From: Paralichthys olivaceus
Taxonomy: Eukaryota; Chordata; Actinopteri; Pleuronectiformes; Paralichthyidae
Direction of reading: 5' to 3'
DNA: 64,000 bases
Assembly: GCF_024713975.1 (NCBI RefSeq)
Contig: NC_091111.1
Coordinates: 15,416,501 to 15,480,500, forward strand
The position numbers were made by a program, and so were the translations under genes. Positions 59,776 to 64,000 of this stretch are shown here, one piece after another. Position 1 is the stretch's first letter. Every line of letters begins with the position of its first letter. The notes beneath the pieces are model-generated. The model was not told the origin of the DNA, ran no database searches, and saw only the letters and a program-made list of their open reading frames with translations.

Positions 59776-61693
59776 TATTAGCTTTTATTTGTGTGACACC
59801 AAACTTTTCAGCTAATAAAGATGTTTTTATGATTAACGTGCATAAGTGTTGAATTATTTATATGCCTGTTATATGTACTTTTTCTGTGCTCTTTGTTATT
59901 CTGCAAATATTGGAAAGTGTTGTCAAGGTGCTGTTTATTTTAAAATTTGAAAAATTGAGTTTTTACCCAGACAGGAGAAGACAAAGGGTTAAGTTATTTG
60001 TCTTTGCAGTATGGAAAGACTGACTTGAGCGGCGCGCCAAGTGAAACAAGGGCAGGCAGATTCTGGAAAAAAACAAAAAAAAAGTGAAGTGCACAGGCTG
60101 AGAAACCCACAGTCACTGCGTCATTTCCCCTGGAAAACTTTGTTTGGACATGGCCTCCTTGGTGCCTTCGAATGCTCAAATAAACGTGGGAATTTCGAGA
60201 GCAGCAACCATAAAAGACCCGGACAAGGTGATTTAGCAAATTTAGGCCAGCGGGTCGTTTGACTAAAATATTCACAGCTGCTCATTTATGCACAATAGGT
60301 CTATTCTGGACTAATGCTGGAAACATTGAGTGTAATATTAGACCAATCTGCTGTGAAACGTGACAGACTATTAAGGACAACCACAAGAGCAAAGTTGGAG
60401 TCACTTGTCCTGATGTCTAGCGAGTGTCTCACATATTTGACAATTCAGGGATGCTTTGATTCTTTTGCCAAGTTGTGATGAGTTAACACCTGGATATCTC
60501 AAACATGTTGTTCTCTGTTCACATTCAGCGTTTCATAATCCTTTTTGTTTGTTGTACGGCTGACACATGAAATGGAATGGTATGAACTGTCTGTGTTGCT
60601 TGGTTTCCAAAGCAGAACAACAAATAGATGGCACTAATATGTGTACAGGTGGTGCATACATTGATTCTTATTACAGTGCACATATAATCAAAGATAGCTA
60701 CATCACATATTATTTATCTTTTAACCAAGATATATACGTGTATTAGCAAATGTACAGTGACTCTGGAACAAACAGTCTCAGACACATATGTACATGTATT
60801 TAAATATATATATGTATATATGAAAGTCAGGTCAGGATGTTATAATTTTTCCTATTATGGGCCCAGTCACAAACGTGAATATCTCTAAGGCGAGCCTTCA
60901 CCTTCCATTCACTCCCAGTCTGTGAGAGCGAGGGGGTTATCAGTGAATTTGGACTTTATTTGCATCTCAGTTTAAGTTTTGTGACTCCATGTTGCACGAC
61001 TGTGATGCAATCATGGTGACAAAATCTGCCCACAAATAAAAACTCAATGTCAATACCTCCTGCGTGGTAGTTCCCACTGGAATAGGTGTATCCAGAACCA
61101 CATTTTGACTCAGAAGGTGATAACAACCACTCTTTTGTGACTCATAGGCTACAATTCAAAATACAATTCAAAATTCTGCGATCAGGTGGCTGATAAAAAT
61201 CACTATTTAACTCAGCTATATAATCAATCCAGGCACTGGCGTATGGGGTTTCCGAGGTGCACTTAAACGCATCAGTTTAACCACTTGGCTGTGTGGAGAG
61301 GCAGAACTTCAGCAACACTCATATCTCCAATGCCTCAGTCTAACGCACTTGTGCAGTTGTGGATGCTTCACTGGATGCTGGGAGGATTAAACACAATATC
61401 TGATTGACAGACACCATGATGCAGATTTCAATCTGTGCAAACTGACCTTTACATGCTGCAGGGGGGAGAAAAGTTTTCTTCAATGTCTAATTAAGGGTGA
61501 GTTGATTTTTAAATTACAACTAAAAAAAAAAAGTATTGCAGCTAAGTACAGATTTATGATTGGATCTTTCACTTTGCTGAGGCAGAATTTATGATGAACT
61601 TCTTCTCTTTCTCTCTGCTACATTGGTTATCCTGGTGGAATGATTTTGTTTTTGTTTTATGCTCTGTAGGAGTTTTTGTTCTAAACCAAAATC

Positions 61694-64000
61694 ATGTTCA
61701 ACACCTACATAAAGAGTCTGAATGATATGGTATTTTCTACGGTAAGCTCACAGGTTATAAGCTCTCCTGCATGTCTTTGCTGTGCTGAGAGATGCATGGC
61801 CGTACTAAAAAATGTCTGTGAACAAATAATCCCAAACAAATAATCTCATATTTACTCTTGATGCCAAGCCTGCACTCCCTCCCTTTGTTCGATGGCAGTT
61901 AATGATATTTGCATAACTATCATGATAGTTTGCACATGTTCATTTTGAAAAATGCATGTTTATTGATTGCAGATGCTAAAGTGTAAGCAGGAATTCATTT
62001 CTCCACTTTGGTTTTAGTCTGACAGCCCCGAGGAGCAGCCGAGCACTGGGGTCCTGGGCCGTATCGGGAGCTGGCTCTCTCCATGGAAGGCAAAGGGTCC
62101 AAAGAGTCCAACTGAAAATGACTTTCCAACAAGTGATCAGGCTTGTGGGTCAGGGGAAGACGAGGAGAGCAAGGAGTCTGTGAGACCCGGGGTGGGGGAA
62201 CAGCAGTGGCAGGAGGAGGAGAAGGACCACAGCTTCGGTCCCAATCCGCTGGGACTCTCCAGAGACAGTTTCCTTTGTGAGAAGAGGGACGCCACGCAGT
62301 CTGCCCGCAGACACGACTCTGCTGTGAGTAGCACTAAGACAGGAGAGGGAGGTCCAAAGGAGGAGGAGTTTGTGGGGAGCGAGGGGAGGGAGGAGAGCAG
62401 CCACAGTGCTTCGGCAAGTGGGAATCCTGAGAGGAATGCCAGTCATCTGACACATCTCTTTTCCTCCTCTGAACAGGGCGCTGACCGGGCCCACACCCAG
62501 AGACAAGCACAGGCCCGGGCAGGCAAGAGGCTCCATGTGTACCTGGAGGAGACCAGTGTGATACACCACGGCCAGGATTCTTATTCCACACAGGAAGTCA
62601 TCCGCACTAAATTCACAGAAAGCCTACAGATCCCATCAAAGACAAGATCATCCCCTAGCTTTGATCCACCAAACAGCCCAACAGGAACAAGTGCAGAGAG
62701 CAGATGGACAAATGTGAAGCCTGCAGCTGAGGCACAGAATTGTTCCAGTGTTCCAGTGGGAGTGCCACTGAAATCACACAAAGACTCAGAGTTAGAACTT
62801 GATCAAGAGCAAACAGAGGCAGACAGCATGGGGCGTAAAAATGCAGCCAGGAGGAGACACAGGAAGAACTCTCAGGGAGATGAGGGGAGCAGCCCCCAGG
62901 AGAAAATGCCTCCTGGTGCACAGCCTGTCCCAGAGGGTTCCCTCTCAACAAATAACTCAGTGACCAGTCCTCAGGGCAAAAGTCCAAACACCCACATGGG
63001 AGAGTCTTCTGAAAACTCCTCCCCCAATCAAAACCTCACCTCTCAGACCTTGCCTAAGGGAGGGGAAAACAAGACTTCCTGCTCTGATAGCGACAAGCAA
63101 TTGGACAAGTTCCAGGATTCAAACTCAGACGTTGCAGACACACTCGTGTGTGCGGTTGATGGGGACGCAGACATGGACGACGACGACAGCCTTTACAAAG
63201 TGGAGAGAAAGACGGAGACGCCGGAGTCTAAACGCAGGAGTATGAAAGTTTCCCGGAGCGAGGTGAAGCTCTTTAGAAAACATGTGCCGCTGAAACCCGC
63301 GCAAAATCTAGTGGGAGACAGCCAGGATTATAAATCGGAGTTAAAGAATGACAAAGGCGAAGAAAAGGACAAGCCCAAACCGGAGACTAATGCAAGGTGA
63401 GTTAAAGTTAAGATAAGATAAGGAGTCTATTATTAGTCCCACAAGTGAGACGGAGAACAGTGTGATTTGTGAACGAATGAAACTGAGTATAAAATGTCAG
63501 TATATTTGAATAGATGTTCTATTGTTCTGCTAGTGAATCTCCCAACGCAGACAAACCTACCTGTCAGGCTTTTGTCTGACACAACCTTAATGTCAAAGCA
63601 GGGAATGTGTGTGCTATGGGTGGAAAATGACAGGTGTATCCACAATGAATAAATGGTGTGAGTCACAGCATACAGTACAGCCCAACGCTTCAAGATGATC
63701 ACTATGTAATACAGATCACGTTAATTTTGGGCAGGGTAAAAATTGAGGTTTGTGTATAAAAAAGGGTCAAAAATCAACTTTAAATATTTAAAAATTATAT
63801 TGAGTATTAAACTATGTTCTTTACCTCTTTTCATACACAGACTACAAGACCCGAAAAAACCCACAGAGGAGCCAAAATCAGTGGTCGGTCGGATCACAGA
63901 TAAAATCAGCCTCTTTGAGCGCCAGCAGGGGGTGGGAGGCTTCAAGAAGACCTTCCAAACCCCGAGGAGCGCCGACGTCTCTCCGGTCAGGAAAGGCACA
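61694..64000 (+). CDS. N-terminal part of a large protein, probably CRYBG1/AIM1-like; runs off the window end
   Basis: Coding exons: 61694-61741 (16 codons from the ATG), 62018-63396 and 63841 to beyond 64000, joined at GT-AG sites with matching phases; 529 codons are visible. Residues 1-16 read MFNTYIKSLNDMVFST. A short GRIGSWLSPWK block lies at 30-40. The long second exon encodes a low-complexity, probably disordered stretch rich in Ser, Glu, Lys and Gln. The third exon opens with VVGRITDKISLFE (KISLFE at 497-502), a motif I associate with the N-terminal region of AIM1/CRYBG proteins. No beta/gamma-crystallin repeat is inside the window; in CRYBG1 these lie in the C-terminal half. The identification rests on this motif and on synteny, as human CRYBG1 is on 6q21 like SIM1 and MRAP2. 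Another disordered actin-associated protein is possible, so no symbol is given. The gene model is firmer than the name. Confidence 0.75.

Larger units (their letters stand above)
58862..61669. other. First intron of the crybg1-like gene
   Basis: About 2.8 kb. It holds a diverged tandem duplication (58935-59775), a TA microsatellite (59117-59150), and AT-rich DNA without further supported exons. The 59994-60275 open frames are not recognised. Confidence 0.5.

Noticed and set aside
62150-62987. Minus-strand open frames (up to 139 codons) opposite the crybg1-like exon
   Set aside because: Shadow frames of the long plus-strand coding exon, which has matching splice sites at both ends.

Overview
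This window is nuclear DNA from a ray-finned fish, most likely a percomorph-type teleost. The evidence is intron-split vertebrate developmental genes with GT-AG introns, long (CA)n microsatellites, and several short dispersed repeats of kinds common in percomorph genomes. There is no bacterial, phage, CRISPR or viral gene content.

Four protein genes are supported. (1) sim1 (+, coding 7510-15926, 11 coding exons, 760 aa) is a complete bHLH-PAS transcription factor. (2) A ripply-family co-repressor (-, 39996-40558, 3 exons, 117 aa), best called ripply2. (3) mrap2 (+, 50693-52653, 3 exons, 210 aa) is a single-pass accessory protein of melanocortin receptors. (4) The 5' part of a large gene (+, leader exon ending at 58861, coding from 61694 to beyond the window end) is probably crybg1/AIM1-like. 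The human counterparts of all four lie on 6q14-q21, where RIPPLY2 and MRAP2 are near neighbours. The window therefore looks like a conserved, rearranged 6q block. No coding trace of CYB5R4, which lies between RIPPLY2 and MRAP2 in human, was seen.

Layout: 1-7500 is sim1 upstream DNA with GC-rich blocks and candidate promoters. 7.5-15.9 kb is sim1, followed by a 3' UTR of uncertain length. About 17.4-39.8 kb is a gene desert with candidate regulatory blocks, an orphan GC-rich island, microsatellites and dispersed elements, including one MITE with intact terminal inverted repeats. 39.8-41.1 kb is ripply and its promoter. 41.2-50.3 kb is repeat-rich spacer. 50.7-53.3 kb is mrap2. 53.3-58.7 kb is spacer with a POU octamer and an AT-rich candidate element. 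58.7-64 kb is the start of the crybg1-like gene; its first intron carries a diverged tandem duplication of about 410 bp with a perfect CRE palindrome in each copy.

From family knowledge, sim1 and mrap2 both act in the hypothalamic melanocortin energy-balance system (SIM1 in paraventricular neurons, MRAP2 on MC4R), while ripply acts in somite boundary formation. Their proximity is inherited synteny; nothing in the sequence shows co-regulation. I found no previously undescribed gene system. The most checkable points are the NAGNAG acceptor in sim1, a uORF split by a splice junction in the crybg1-like leader, the tandem CRE duplication, and the candidate enhancers.
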